From Lepeophtheirus salmonis (Eukaryota; Arthropoda; Copepoda; Siphonostomatoida; Caligidae), in contig NC_052132.2 in assembly GCF_016086655.4 (NCBI RefSeq), positions 12,526,805-12,590,804 of the forward strand: a stretch of 64,000 nucleotides of DNA. Direction: 5' to 3'. Both the position numbers and the translations under genes were made by a program. This document shows, piece by piece, positions 22,851-34,580 of the stretch (position 1 is its first letter; every line of letters begins with the position of its first letter). The notes under the pieces were generated by a model. That model saw only the letters and a list, made by a program, of their open reading frames with translations. It had not been told where the DNA came from and ran no database searches.

Positions 22851-23479
22851 AGTTAAAAAAAAATGACAACCAGGTAAAGATTTATTTTTATTTTTGCAGT
22901 GTGGCTTAGAACAAAGTCTTTTTTCCAGACAAATGGCCTCCCATTTACTCATCCAGAGCTTAAGAAAGTTAAGGTTTTAGAAGTAAACATTGCCTCTTAC
23001 AGCGTGGATCGCAATAAGGATAATGCTTCTTCCAAGATTGTGGAATAAAACCTTTGTTGATCAATGCCATTTTTTTTAACTGATGCTAAATATTTGTGGC
23101 TAGCTGCCAAACAACAAACATTGTCCTACCTTTGCATGCACTCAAAGTTCGTTGTCAAGCAATGATTACACTCTTTATATAGTAGATCTACTTCAAAATT
23201 AGTGTTTGTATTAATGTAATATTTTCAGAAATGTTAATTAGACATTTAAAATGGGAATTAAAAGTTTAGTACATGAAAATTATTTCCTATACTAGCCAAC
23301 AATTTTTTTATCTTGGATTAAGATTATGTGTCCCTGATTGTTTTTATCTGAATAAATTTGAAAATGATCTTAACAACCCAAAATTTCCGAAATAAATTAT
23401 CATTATTATCATGAGATCATTTTGCCAAGAAGGAAAATTACTTTTGCTTTAATTATTCCAATTATCCCTCACATAGATA
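22851..23479. other. Possible continuation of the mariner relic, then non-coding
   Basis: Bases 22890-23160 are more complex than the AT-rich background and lie where the rest of the 22.6-kb transposase should be, but no clear motif could be read in any frame. The remainder to 23479 shows no feature. Confidence 0.3.
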
Positions 23480-23740
23480 TATTTTCATTTACACAAAGAG
23501 GCTTGCACTGGAAAAGATAGTTTTCTTCATTGCTGATGTCAAAAGTGGGATATCCACCCTCACAAGACTCTTTCCATCCACTTTTTTTTATTGCTCTCTG
23601 GAGAATCTGGTCCTTATGGAACAGAGGAAATTTCTTTGATTGATTTCTTTAACTCATCTTGGTCAGTTTGGTATTTTTGACAGAATCTTTCTTTTTCTCC
23701 AACGTTTCAGAGTGCTCAGATTTCAATGGACAACCTGGTA
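23480..23740 (-). mobile_element. Mariner family A fragment, N-terminal end
   Basis: The right end has the family A inverted repeat (reverse complement 'ggttgtccattgaaatctg' region, ending near 23740). On the minus strand the frame reads ETLEKKKDSVKNTKLTKMS and then a broken HTH region (GWKESCEGGY). It matches 17632-18404 and 53828-54472, but the C-terminus and left inverted repeat are missing, so this is a truncated copy. Confidence 0.7.
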
Positions 23741-25550
23741 AGTCAAATCTGCTCTGAGTAATTAAACCAACAATAAATAAGCCTTGCAATTCCCCCCCGT
23801 AACATATTTTCAAGATAAATGATTGATTAAAGTCATTAATCAATCTAATATATTTCTAAACTTGAAATTTTTGACTCATTGTGTACTAATATATTCAAGA
23901 ATTAATTGTGTGTAATTTGATGAGTTTTCATACATATATTTCCTCTTAATGTTTTTTTTTAACATGAAAATGAATTTGGACGTAATTGATTGACAGCCCA
24001 TTAGCACATTTAATTAATGTTTCATTAAGTAATTGCAGGTTGAAATACGTTGGAGGAAATGATTATTTGTATACATCTCGAAAATAAGCATAAAGAAAAC
24101 AGGGTGTCACTTCATTCTAGGTTTTTTTAAAGCTGTGGTGGTATTAAGAAAATGTAAACTATTAAGCTTGGCTCATAACTGCCCCTTGATAAAAAGTAGG
24201 GCATTGAAATTTTGAGTTTTTCTATCAAGAAATAATATAAATAAGAGAAGTTAGTTTGTTTATTAATAGGATATACGTATATGTATTTGTTATTTAATAC
24301 CACTGGCTCACGCAAAGTCACACACAAAGAAAGCTATTTCAAAAAGTTGATCCATGAGTTCTAATAATTATTCAATTATTTACACTTTAATACTATACTA
24401 TCCCTGTTTACAATGAATGGTAATTAGGATAGGTGTAACCTCGTAATTGATTCTATTTTTCTTCTTGAAACCCTATTCTCCATCAGATGAAAAGACTCTC
24501 CGAATAGTTACCGAATTTGCAGGTATTGATGCATGCTTAATGCCTAACTTAAATAGATTCAGAATTGCCAAAAAAAATATTCCGTGGCTCGCAGTTAAAA
24601 CTGTAACTTATATACTATAAAACTGTGGTGTGCCCTTATAACTAATTATAGCCTGTATAATCTGTAAGTTATGGCTCAATTTCTATACTTTTTTATGAAT
24701 AATTATGTAAGATATATTTGTAAATTTGGGGCCAATATTATCCTTGATATTGAATAATTATTTATAAATTTTTATCTCGCAGGATTAATTGGATATTCCT
24801 TGATATCGAAAATAACTAACTAGATTATTACTTTCTTTGGAAAATAACAATTGGAAGACAGTTTAGGTAGCAAGGGCATCTGCAGTGAATGGGCAGGAGG
24901 GATTGTAGCCTCCCCCCCTCAAAAAAAAAAGTATTGATAGATAGGAGACGGATATGAATGATATATGGTATTTTTGGATTAGAAATAACCTCATGATAAA
25001 TCTTAATATTGAGTAAGTGTGGAATCCCGATCTGTGGATATTATTTATACCTTGGGAAATATATTTAAATCCCTGCATTCCTCTTCTTCAATTTCCCAAA
25101 CTATAGACATAACAAATTATTAATATCTAAATGAATTTACTAGTAAAGGAAATCACGTAGCACCATTAAATACATAGAGATGGGGAAAATAACACCTAAA
25201 CAATAAATAGCCGATAAATTAAGGAATATGAAGTTGAAAAGCTTATTAGAGACTACATTTCTGGAGAAAGTCCATGGAATGAGGATTAAAATAATATTTT
25301 TTCAAAGAATTCCTTCGAGGAAGTGAAACCGCCATTAATATTTCAAATTCACTTGCTATGCTGTTTTTGTTTTTTGGTGATGTTTTTATCTACATTTTAT
25401 AGCTAAAACGATTTAGAATAAACCTGAAATGCAACATTTTTGTTGTTGTCATAGTGTTGGTAGAAGGAATTATTCGTATATTCTGTAATTTTTAATCAAG
25501 AATATCGTTAGTCGTTATTCTTTTTTTTATAATGTTCCTTTAATTGACGA
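23741..25550. other. Non-coding, unassigned
   Basis: About 1.8 kb of AT-rich DNA with no supported gene, repeat or inverted end. Short frames near 24127-24327 and 24863-25078 have composition bias but no motif. Confidence 0.4.
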
Positions 25551-25735
25551 GATGGAGTTGTATTGAATAAGTGTAAGTAAAACTTATAGTAATAGATTTA
25601 TTCCATCTAACCTAGAATTCTTGATTGAAGTATATTTCTTTCTCTAAGAATGACCGGAGCGCGAACCTACACACATTGAGATGAAGAGAATAATCTTTCC
25701 CGAGCGCGTTGTCCATGAGCTACGTCGATTCAATT
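25551..25735 (-). repeat. tRNA-derived SINE, copy 2 (best preserved)
   Basis: Minus strand: 'cgtagctcatggacaacgcg' contains a good A box ('tagctcatgg', about 25712-25722) and 'gtaggttcgcgctccgg' a good B box (about 25655-25671). These form an internal RNA polymerase III promoter. The head is followed by a body of about 95 bp ending at 'gatggagttg' (25551-25560), which matches copy 1. The 45-nt spacing between boxes is longer than in a simple tRNA, suggesting a Ser/Leu-like or expanded head. Confidence 0.75.
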
Positions 25736-26544
25736 TATTTTATACATGTTAATAGTCAGCCACATACATATTTGGCACCCAAAATTCGTGAAAAGTAACG
25801 AATGTTTCATATAAATTTGAATGTCCCACAAAACTCAAACGTTTTAACTACGTAATGAACTATATCTTGTTCAGACTCCTAATCTAAAGTTTCGTATAAT
25901 CTTTTTAAAAAATGGGGTTTTTTTTTTTTCTCTGTGCCTTGTGCTCATACAAGTATTTTAGCTATCTAATTGATATTTATTAGTGCAAATTGGTTAAATG
26001 GGTTAGAAAATATTAGGAAAAAAAAATAAACTTAATTTAAGTCTGTTATCTGTGTATCATGTATTACAATGTTTTTTATTTTAGGGGTGATTTTTACCCC
26101 ATTTAACAAATTGCGGTAAAAATAAAGTTCACTAAGAAAGAGTTAATCTGTAAACATTCTAGCCACAAAAAATTAAATCAAAAAGAGGTACCTTAATATA
26201 AAACCTAAAAATATTCCAGATTCATACAATATCAAGTTTTACAACTTTAGGAAGATTGATATAAAAATACTTTAGAAACATTTAGATTTAAATTTCATGA
26301 AAAAATATCCTTTAATAATAATATTTGACAAAATTCAAACAAGCAGTCGAAGAACACTTATTATTTTCATAGTTTTAAGCCTTTTTGGAAGGAAACTTTC
26401 AAAAGTAAAACTTAGATTTTTTAACGGGCTATCCGTTATTATTTACCCATTTTAGCACACATTGAAGTCAATGGAAGGATCCTGGGCGAATTAGGAAACG
26501 AGTTTAGTAACTATTAACTGAAATTCAAAGAATTGTTTTATCCT
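25736..26544. other. Non-coding, unassigned
   Basis: AT-rich sequence; nothing recognised apart from a short T run at 25919-25930. The boundary with the mariner relic at 26545 is not marked by an inverted repeat. Confidence 0.4.
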
Positions 26545-27025
26545 CCCTCAGAATTGAGGATGAGCACCAGGCAGTGGCAGAAGCTGCTGTAGAACCTCTG
26601 GATGTACTCGGGACTCATGAAGGCCCAAGCCTTGTATACAGAGGTATTCAGGACGCAGGTGCTGTTTTAACGTCTCCTGCAGGCCTTGGACTACACGTGT
26701 GCCCAGATGGAATAGGTTGAGTTATGGGCTCTCAGTTGACCAAAAGTACTTTTCCCAGAAGCACATGTTAGCCTGGATCCACGCTTAGGTTTTCTTTATG
26801 GTTTAGGCAGGTGCTCAATCTTGTTGGAACACCTAGGGAGAATTGCCAACGATGGATTTGATCCGTGAAATAACTTTTGTATCTAGAATTTGACGTAATT
26901 ATCGGGCTCCAGCCTGTATCCTAATGAAGCCACACGGGATTCATGGCCTTCCCGTTGGATACAAACTGGCCTAACATTATCACTGAAGTAGGGTGTTTGG
27001 CGGTGGAGAAGACATATTGGTGCTC
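26545..27025 (-). pseudogene. Mariner transposase fragment, core to C-terminus
   Basis: On the minus strand the frame reads SIVGNSP and VFQQD, the block that holds the second catalytic aspartate, near 26840-26860, followed by AWIQANMCFWEKYFW at about 26765-26815. The third site (expected SPDLNPLD) is damaged, reading TESPLTQPIPS. The C-terminus continues, after frame changes, as YSIWAHV, KAWAFMSPEYIQRFYSS and CHCLVLIL. At least four breaks. It belongs to a lineage different from family A. Confidence 0.78.
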
Positions 27026-27029
27026 TCTT

Positions 27030-28299
27030 CTACATTTTCAAATATCTCTCTTCTCGTTTTTTTTTAAAAAACATGCTCAAGATTTTCTTCACTACAGATG
27101 TATTTCGGCACGAATTTAGAGTAGAGAACATTGAGGACCCTGGACCCACAATTGCTTGCAAATAATAGGAGCTCCACCCATTTTTTTTTATTAGATGATA
27201 TAAAATTTCAGATAAAAAATGCTTAGTTTTCTTCAAAAAAAAAAAAAAAAAAAAGAAAAAAATGTAACACATTAAAAATTTTGTTGAATTTTGTAACTAA
27301 ACTTTTCGACAATAAAAAAAATACCGTACATTTTCATTTTGTTCATATTAAAGCTGGGTTTGCTGCTGCCGTCGTGTACTTTTTATAAGAATTATTTTCT
27401 AAAACTGATTTGTTTTTTAAACAAAACCATAAATTGAATTTTCAATTTTACCATAGGCCTCGCTCGGCACTCTAAATACATAAGTATTTTAACTCTATCT
27501 ATAATTAATTTGTAATTTATCTTGCTTTCTTTTAAACTAAATGATACTTATATCCATTGAAATTTGGAACAGAGCGACAAAGACTCAAGTACTTTTTGTA
27601 AAAGTTGATTTGTAGAATTGATAATGATTTTTCGAGATAAATATGTATAAAAGACGATTTAAAATATGGACTTGATATATTACAAAAAGTAATGAGGGGG
27701 GGGGGGAGAACTTTACTTTTGTTTCTGTCTACATTGAACATTAAATCTCTTTAATTGATGGGAAAGAGAGAACATTAGTATGTAGAAAAACTCTGAGAAT
27801 ACTTGAGAGTCGTGGGTATTAAAGTACATTTAAAGTATATTTTGTTTATTTTTATACAATTTAAATATGTCAAACTGTTATTTATATTTGTTTGGTTTGG
27901 ACTAGTGGCTAATAAATAGCCCAATATTATCGACTCATGATAAAATATTATAAAACAATATGATAAAATCCTATAAAATAATATTGTAATATGAAAAGAT
28001 AAAATGTGGTCGAATTAAATGATATTAAAATTAAAGAAAGCAATAAAGAGGCATTGTGATTCAAAATGGATTAGTAAAATTATTTGATATTCAAAAATGA
28101 AAAACAAAACAAAATTATGCGTAAAATTTCTATTGTGGAATGAAAGGATGTATAGATTATTTGGTATAAGTCTCTTAAAATCTTAAATTCTGAACGTTCT
28201 TCTCTCCTTTTAGGGGAAGCAATTCCATATCCGTAGAGTTTGACTAAAAAATCATATTGAATGATATATTGGTCCACTGTAGCACTATAGCACTTTCTA
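27030..28299. other. Non-coding, with A and G homopolymers
   Basis: No gene is recognised. There is an A-run of about 18 at 27237-27254 and a G-run at 27695-27705. An 80-codon frame at 27030-27272 begins with the complement of the A run (poly-F) and is not a gene. The remainder is AT-rich. Confidence 0.4.
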
Positions 28300-28740
28300 T
28301 AAAAAATAATTTTTGTTTCTCTAGAAGATAAGTTTTAATTAATTTTTCAACATACCTTTTGTTATATTCTAAATAAATATATATGAACATTAAATCTTTG
28401 AATGGATGACAATATACAAAAATGTACCACAATATTAAACCCGTTTAAAAGTATTTACAGAGTGTTCGGATGTTTCTCCGCTTGCCTCATTGACAAGAAT
28501 GTCTCTTAGTCAATTCTACTCGAAGGCCTACAGGGACTTGCAATTATAACTCTGCAACAAGTTTCAAGCTTACTATCTGTCTTTTTTGAGCACACACTAA
28601 TGTTTCATCGGGTTTAGAATAAAATTGAATGTAGTAGAAAAGTAAGCTGACTAATCAGGAGTTAAATAATAATGACAACAGCTTAGGAAAAGAAAACTCA
28701 GTCTTCAGATTACAAAGAAGCAGGGCAGCTAAAAATTACA
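28300..28740 (+). repeat. Dispersed repeats R4 and R2
   Basis: Bases 28312-28375 ('tctctagaagataagttttaattaattttt...') match 35448-35510, and 28660-28720 ('ggagttaaataataatgacaacagc') match 35522-35560 and 57574-57600. Between them, 28500-28620 matches the R2 copies at 14600-14680 (minus) and 57430-57520. The 35.5-kb copy lacks that middle. A 'gggcagctaaaa' box at 28725-28737 also occurs at 35613, 57645 and, as 'gggcagcaaaacg', at the end of the mariner at 36488. These look like overlapping pieces of one non-autonomous element family. Confidence 0.6.
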
Positions 28741-29022
28741 GGTGATTTACATCACCTAAGCTATTGTAATTATTCTTATATTCTAGAACAGAGAGGATAT
28801 AACTTATAAGTAGAATGGGATTACTGAACTAAGACCTTTGTTAATATCAGCTGCCTGTTATATGTTTTTGGGGGGACAAAGATAATTACTGCATGGAAGA
28901 GGAAAACCTTTTCCATTTAAACTAGCATTAGTATAGGGAAAATAATATAATTATATTTCAATTCCTACATTTATTTTTTAAACATTTTACACCAAAGACC
29001 GGAGATGATTTTTCTTTTACAG

Positions 29023-29170
29023 GGCGATGTTAACACTCCAACCATTCAGGAAATAATGAACAAAAAAGAAGCAAGCGTACACGGATCAACTGTTTTTTTT
29101 CTAATCGCTATACAAGCCGAACTGAAAAATGGGGAACAAAATGAACCATTGATAACAATAATAAATCAAG
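29023..29170 (+). CDS. Possible internal exon of an unidentified host gene
   Basis: A 148-nt segment starts right after a good acceptor ('tttttcttttacag', ending 29022) and stops at a donor-like CAAG|GTGTGT (gt at 29171). It is open throughout in one frame: GDVNTPTIQEIMNKK, then EASVHGSTVFFLIAIQAEL and KNGEQNEPLITIINQ. Composition is balanced, unlike the F/I/N/K-rich chance frames around it. 148 nt is a normal exon size and would change phase. It matches no element I recognise in this window. It could still be a transposon exon, or chance. No neighbouring exon was found. Confidence 0.3.
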
Positions 29171-29524
29171 GTGTGTATGTAAGGACACGATATAAACGAT
29201 TACCTTGATAGATTGGGGACGCCTTTTTAATAAATAGTTAAAAGAGACAAACATTGTTGAGAACCCCTTAAGCCAAAGGATGGTTAGTGCTGAATAAGAT
29301 ATAGTACTCGGTGTGGAAACTTTTATCGTAGTTGATTACAGGAGGTAAAACAAATTTAACTACTTTTGAATGCAGTATTTACATACCTATAGCTAGGGAT
29401 GTGTCTTTAGTAGAGATTGATGATTTTATTACTCTACTTTCAAAATGAAAAAATACCATTTTATTCATAAAATTCTAGAATGAATACAAACTTGAAAATA
29501 ATCAAACTGGGGTTGGGTACAAAT
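29171..29524. other. Non-coding, unassigned
   Basis: Nothing recognised. If the exon at 29023-29170 is real, this is intronic. Confidence 0.35.
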
Positions 29525-30080
29525 AAAGTAGGAGAAAAAAACTTGCTGTAGCATTTAATTACCATTTTATCCACGTTATTTATAATTATAAGGTTTCATT
29601 ACTTAACCCAACGACAGTTGAACAAAAACAAACAAGTTTTATTTTTATCCCAAGTCTCTAAGTGTGAAAATGGCGGAGCAACAACAAACAAGACAACACA
29701 CCAGTGTCAGTGCCGAAAAGGCTTTAGAGACCGTTGCCATCTCCATCTGGACTGTTTACAACATCAAAAAGTTAGTTACAGCACTATACAGCCAAAAAGA
29801 AGAAAAACAAATTCATCAACATCATGGCTGACTTTTGGTCTGCCTTCATGAGACCGTCCTCCAGCACTGATCTAAACCACCTGGACTTTGCAATTGGAAT
29901 CGTCCTGGAGAATAATGTCTACCAAACCTCTTAATCAAATTTGGATTTACTCTGAGCTACCATTATGACAGTGTGATCGCCTTCATCGTTAAAAGCTGCC
30001 ATTTTTTCCCGGGTGTTTTTGCTTGTGAAGGATAAAAATATAGCTTAAATAAGGACTGTAATTAATACATTGAACTACGA
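29525..30080 (+). mobile_element. Internally deleted mariner MITE, family M, copy B
   Basis: The best-preserved N-terminus of the three M copies: MNKNKQVLFLSQVSK in one frame and, in another, MAEQQQTRQHTSVSAEKALE. It continues KKKNKFINIMADFWSA, joining the N-terminal half to the C-terminal half without the catalytic middle. Then PSSSTDLNHLDFAI preserves the SPDLNPLD-like block, and later frames decay (VLLVKDKNIA). The left end near 29525-29565 includes 'ttgctgtagcatttaattacc', the inverted counterpart of the right end of the other copies ('catgctactgtaaag'). Confidence 0.8.
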
Positions 30081-32439
30081 GGCTTATTGGATTGAATAAA
30101 TAAATAAAAATACACCGATGGCGATCAATCCCAAAGACAAGGATGGATTAAAGAATGAATCAATCATCTCGAAGGTTCTCTTTATAACGTATTAACGCAA
30201 GATCTTCCCGGTCAGCTATGCCTAGAGGTTTGGAAGAGCTTGGGATGATGCATATAATAATTACGTGTGTGTTTGACGAGAGAGGAGCAATGACAGGGGT
30301 TTGAATTGTTAAGAAATAATATTGTTTATCACCATCTTCTTTTTAGAACTTCCCAAAATTATCTCTGGATCTACCGGTTCTTCTTTTTCCCCTGCTTTTC
30401 CTCCCCCCTATTATCTTATTCTTTGATAAATAGATGAGTAATGGTAATTATTTGAAGAGTTATTGTAAATGATATATGAATAATAATCTAATGAAAATTG
30501 AAGATAGATATATATATTTATATGTGGATGGCTATTACAATTAAATGAATTGTATTATTAACAAAAAAATAATATATATATAGTATTTCAATATATCATA
30601 ATTGATTTTAAGTTTCTTGATTCCATAAAAATCAGGTTTATCGTAATTTAGTAATGCTACTCAAAATATTGGATCCCAAATCTGTACATCAACAATATCT
30701 TCTAAGGGATTTTTCATAAAGAGCTATGTAAAAAGTACATAAGTATATAGAAGGCATTGTTTTGAATTGTAATCTTAGTCTATAATAAAGGGAATACATT
30801 ATTTTACCAAATACGAGCATGAAGTAGGTAAGAAATACCAAAAAACCACAATATAATGTGTAAATTCATGTTTAATTGTAAAATAAATCAAATCAAAGGG
30901 GAGTGTTAATTAATGAAAATGAGTATATGAAATTGTATCCCAAATTTTCGGATACAAAATGATTTTTTTAACACTCTAGAAATAGATAAATTCAACATTG
31001 TTTCCAAAGGTATTCCATTTTAAAGTTATTTTGACGAATTTCAGAAGTTTGAATTTTAAGGTTAAGTTATTGAATTTCAAAAGTTTCATAAAAGTTCATT
31101 TTCTCAAGTAGAGAAACTCAAGTTTTTTTTCATTATGAAGAAAAACCAATTGCAGTCTAAGAAAATACTTTGAACGCTTAAACGATCAGAAGCACTGTAC
31201 TATTTTGGCCATAAAAATTTCCCATTTTTCCAAAGTGCTTAAAAAGATCCTTATATATCCGAAAAGTTGGGCTAAAATTGAATTTGATTTTAACAACTCC
31301 CCTAATTGAAGTTGTTATTAATGAAAAAATTTCTAAAAATGGAGGCATTTAATTTAATTACATGCCTTGATTATAAGTATATAGTCATACGATAACAATT
31401 ATTTTTGACATCCCGATTTTATTTTATAATTGTGTCGATAATACAAAAATATAAAGTAGTCAAAAAATAATTATATTGTTTTTAGAAACTCGATATTTTG
31501 ATGAGCAATTATATTGACTTTGTTTCTTCAAAATACGTTTGTTTGCTATGACATCATGTCGTAGATATGTATCCAGTAATCAGTAATTGTATCTAATGTC
31601 AACATCCTTTCCGATAGATAATAACTTTGTGATTATGGTATCTAGAGAATATTGATGAATAGAGTTGTAAATCTAAGCAATTTCCGTGGTACAACTTTTC
31701 TTGGCCTTAATTGGCATTTATATGTTTTTAAATTTTTACAAAGAAAGAAAAATTGACAAAAGGGAACTAACCAAACAAAACACGTAAAAGCAATAATAAA
31801 CAAACCATTTTCTAATAACAACCATATAAAAAATTACAATTATACATCTGTATGATTTAAAACTCGTCCAGTGTCTTTTTTCTTCCTTGACATTGGGTTT
31901 TACAAAATATACTGTCCTTATGTGGGACAACTGTAACTTTTTGACTATCTATCATGTTAAAAATGTCCAATAATTGTCCCTTTGGAGCATTCATCCGAAA
32001 GGGTTATCTAAAATTGAAATAAGTCTATATACATTATATTTAAAAGAGGAAAGTCCTTCAAGAAATGGTGAATTGTTTCCATTATATAGGAAAAAATGGC
32101 ATTTTTGACGTTTGTCTTTATGAAATGCACATCCAACTTCGAGGGTATCGAATAATTAACGATAAGTAACCATTTTTCTCCTGAATTTAGAATTTTACTA
32201 CTGAAAGCTCCGATAACTACGTGCATATTTCGTTCGAACTTACTTCTTTTCAGATATTTGATAAAAGGCTCCAGTGTGGGGGAGGATTGAGTACACTTTC
32301 TTAAAGGTGATAAGGAAATCGTCGAATGACATACATAATTGGTCGTTGGACTTTAACTTTTTGGGACATATCGAAAAATTGTATTGTAATACTATTTGTT
32401 TATCAACTATGGGTGTAATGCTGTGTCAGCTACTATATA
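30081..32439. other. Non-coding, unassigned
   Basis: About 2.35 kb with no recognised element. Bases 30115-30420 are less AT-rich than the surroundings, with 'cttcccggtcagctatgcc' and a pyrimidine-rich tract at 30365-30415, and could be single-copy host DNA or an unrecognised repeat. The rest is AT-rich. Confidence 0.4.
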
Positions 32440-32620
32440 CCGAGAGATCCATTGAAATTTGAGCACTTACTAATTCAATAATCAATAAAGTTCGAGTTAT
32501 TGAAATTAATTCATTTAACCATATATTAGTGAATAAAGAATTGGTTACAAAACAGAACAAACTTGAACTCTTTTGCTAAGGTACAAGTCGAGTAAAAGAC
32601 ACTTGCACATGTTAAAAATC
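32440..32620 (+). mobile_element. Mariner family A 5' end, truncated
   Basis: It opens with the family A inverted repeat ('agagatccattgaaatttga' region beside TA), then 'gcacttactaattcaataatcaataaag', matching the 5' untranslated part of 12212-13025 ('gcaacttatgaattcaataat' type) through 'aaagaattggttacaaaac'. The transposase region and the other end are absent. Confidence 0.65.
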
Positions 32621-33179
32621 CTGTAACACAGTTAGGTATTGTGTGCAAGAACAATGGTAATTAAATCATAAATACATATAGAACAAATGCAATAATTATG
32701 ATTATTAATTAAATAGTCTAATATTTTGAAGAGCTTTTTTCTATGGACGATAACATTATTTCTTTGCACACAAATAAAATATTAGTGTTCTTTCTCTAAA
32801 AGTTTTTTTTTATTATTTAATGTATCTTGTTTTTGTTTTTTGTATGTACATATATATATATTCTTTAATACCATTCATGAAGAAAAAAAAATTATTAATA
32901 ACTAAAGAGAAAGCGAAAAAAAAAAAAAAAATGATGAGAAATTATACATATAATCATATAAATACATTTAATTGCTACATTCATTATATAAAATGTTTTT
33001 TTAATGAAAGTATCATATATGGTATGTACAGAGTGGTAAAAATGCAGAAGGAACATCACGAATGCACCGACAAAAATCTCCAATGGAGGAACTAAAGCCA
33101 TCCAACAACATCTTTAAACTCTATTGAGGACTCTCTTTGATTCGCTTCATTTCATGACTTTTTATGTTACAAAAATTTA
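32621..33179. other. Non-coding, unassigned
   Basis: AT-rich, with an A run at 32919-32931. Two overlapping frames at 32820-33101 on opposite strands are chance. No element is recognised. Confidence 0.4.
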
Positions 33180-33345
33180 ATATTTGCGGAATTTAATTTT
33201 TCAATTTTCTTTTCAAAATAATTGAATTTTCTGTGAAAGACATGGAGTTTTGAAATTTTTGTTCAAAAAATTTAATTTTCCAAATTTTTTTCGACAAAAA
33301 ATATTTTTTGCAAATAGCTGTGGATTTTCTGTAATTTTTAACTAA
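33180..33345. repeat. Degenerate AT-rich repeat flanking a LINE fragment
   Basis: Quasi-periodic units of 'aatttttcaaatttttttc' and 'aaaaaatttaatttt' type recur here and at 33640-33760 in the same orientation, on either side of the LINE RT fragment. Together they look like one low-complexity tract split by the LINE piece, or a tract that attracted it. Period is roughly 20-30 bp but irregular. Confidence 0.5.
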
Positions 33346-33349
33346 TGAA

Positions 33350-33612
33350 TCCTACATAATTATTTCGAGAGTAGTAGCTAATAGAAGTGAACCAATACTT
33401 GATAAAAGAATCGGTCTGCATCAAAAAGGATTTCTTAAAGCTAGAAAAATGGCTAATATTCAAAGAAATATCAGCTGTGCAATTGAGACCATTGAAAAAA
33501 CCATAAAAAAATTGGAGCCATTATTGCAGTGAACTTTAGAAAAGTTTATGACACCATTTCCAATAACCACATTTTGCAAAAAACAAGAACTTTTCTACCA
33601 AGACCTTGAAAA
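33350..33612 (+). pseudogene. LINE reverse transcriptase fragment (Tx1-like)
   Basis: The + strand reads FESSSN then IISRVVANRSEPILDKRI, GLHQKGFLKARKMANIQRN, and after a frame break GAIIAVNFRKVYDTISNNHI. These are the successive RT blocks of a Tx1/L1-like LINE (motif 'NRL...L......QKGF...R', then 'DF.KAFD.I'), where the aspartate-phenylalanine of block A is changed to N-F. Only about 85 residues remain and at least one frameshift is present. Related to the longer relic at 42790-44340. Confidence 0.8.
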
Positions 33613-33789
33613 TAAAACAAATCCAAAAAATTAAATGTTTGAGAATAACTATGAATTTTTGAGATTTTTGTCAAAAAAATTAATATTTCAAATTTGTTTC
33701 AAAAAAAAAAAAAGTGCCCCCCAAAAAAAAAAAACCCCGAATCTTGTAGACACTCCTGGCATCCCATATATTAGTATTTAAAAAAATCG
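33613..33789. repeat. Second flank of the degenerate AT-rich repeat
   Basis: Resembles 33180-33345 ('gagatttttgtcaaaaaaattaatattt'), then two A runs (33706-33718, 33724-33735) with short C runs. Non-coding. Confidence 0.45.
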
Positions 33790-33792
33790 GGA

Positions 33793-34580
33793 ATGTTTTA
33801 TTATACTCAAGAGGAATTCAGTATGTATGTAAAGGGTGTGTGGATGTTACTAAGAAGTTTGAATTGTCTTTCAGTTGAGGACCCTTTAATTTCGCGGAAG
33901 TGTAAACCATCTCCGCCTATACTGCCGCGGAAATTCGTTGATCAACATCACAAACTAATACAATGGCTGAACAGTCCTTTAAATCAAGGTTATGTCATTT
34001 TAATGGTGTCGAAAGGCCTCAGGAGTGTTGGAGGTTGGAGCCAAATTCTTTAATAACCAGAATAGTATTTGCTCGTTTTTTTATATGAAGCAAACGAGAC
34101 TACTGACCATTTCCTCTGGAGTTGCGTGCTTTTAAGAGAAACTTATTAGCAGATCTCATATGAACTTCTCAATAATGTTTGGACAATAACTAATTGAGAT
34201 GGATTTTTAGGACACTATTGTTTAAGGCAAGATCAACGCCATGATGTGATGTGCTTTGGTTTTGGCACAAGTTTATATTAGTTTCTGAATATAGTTACGC
34301 CAGCTGGCGAAAAAAAAGGGGTGTTGGTCATCAGTATGGCTCATTATTTGGAAACCCAGACGTCAAAATATGTTTTCCTAATAAGTTCAGAGAAGAGCTG
34401 GGCCATAACAACATAAATGATGTTATTAAAGTTATTTATTCAATTGTCCGAATGCGACACAATTTCCTCCAAGGATTTTTGAAGGCAAAAACCCCACTTC
34501 CGCTAAGAGTAGAGCTAAATATTGAGAACTCAACCATTAAGAAGAGAGTGGGAAAAACAGATCCTCCATACGACCTTTGA
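33793..34580 (+). pseudogene. LINE ORF2 C-terminal region, broken
   Basis: Frames around 34060-34160 read NSLITRIVFARFF and, in the next frame, ETTDHFLWSCVLLRETY. The latter is the 'ET.DHLFW.C' block near the C-terminus of LINE ORF2 proteins. The final stretch, in frame from 34251, reads LWFWHKFILVSEYSYASWRK and INDVIKVIYSIVRMRHNFL. The frames before 34050 (33793-34053) are less certain. It could be the 3' part of the same insertion as the RT fragment at 33350, with the middle deleted. Confidence 0.65.

Noticed and set aside
27030..27272. 80-codon frame beginning MCYIFFFFFFFFF
   Set aside because: The poly-F is the complement of an A run; no homology or context.
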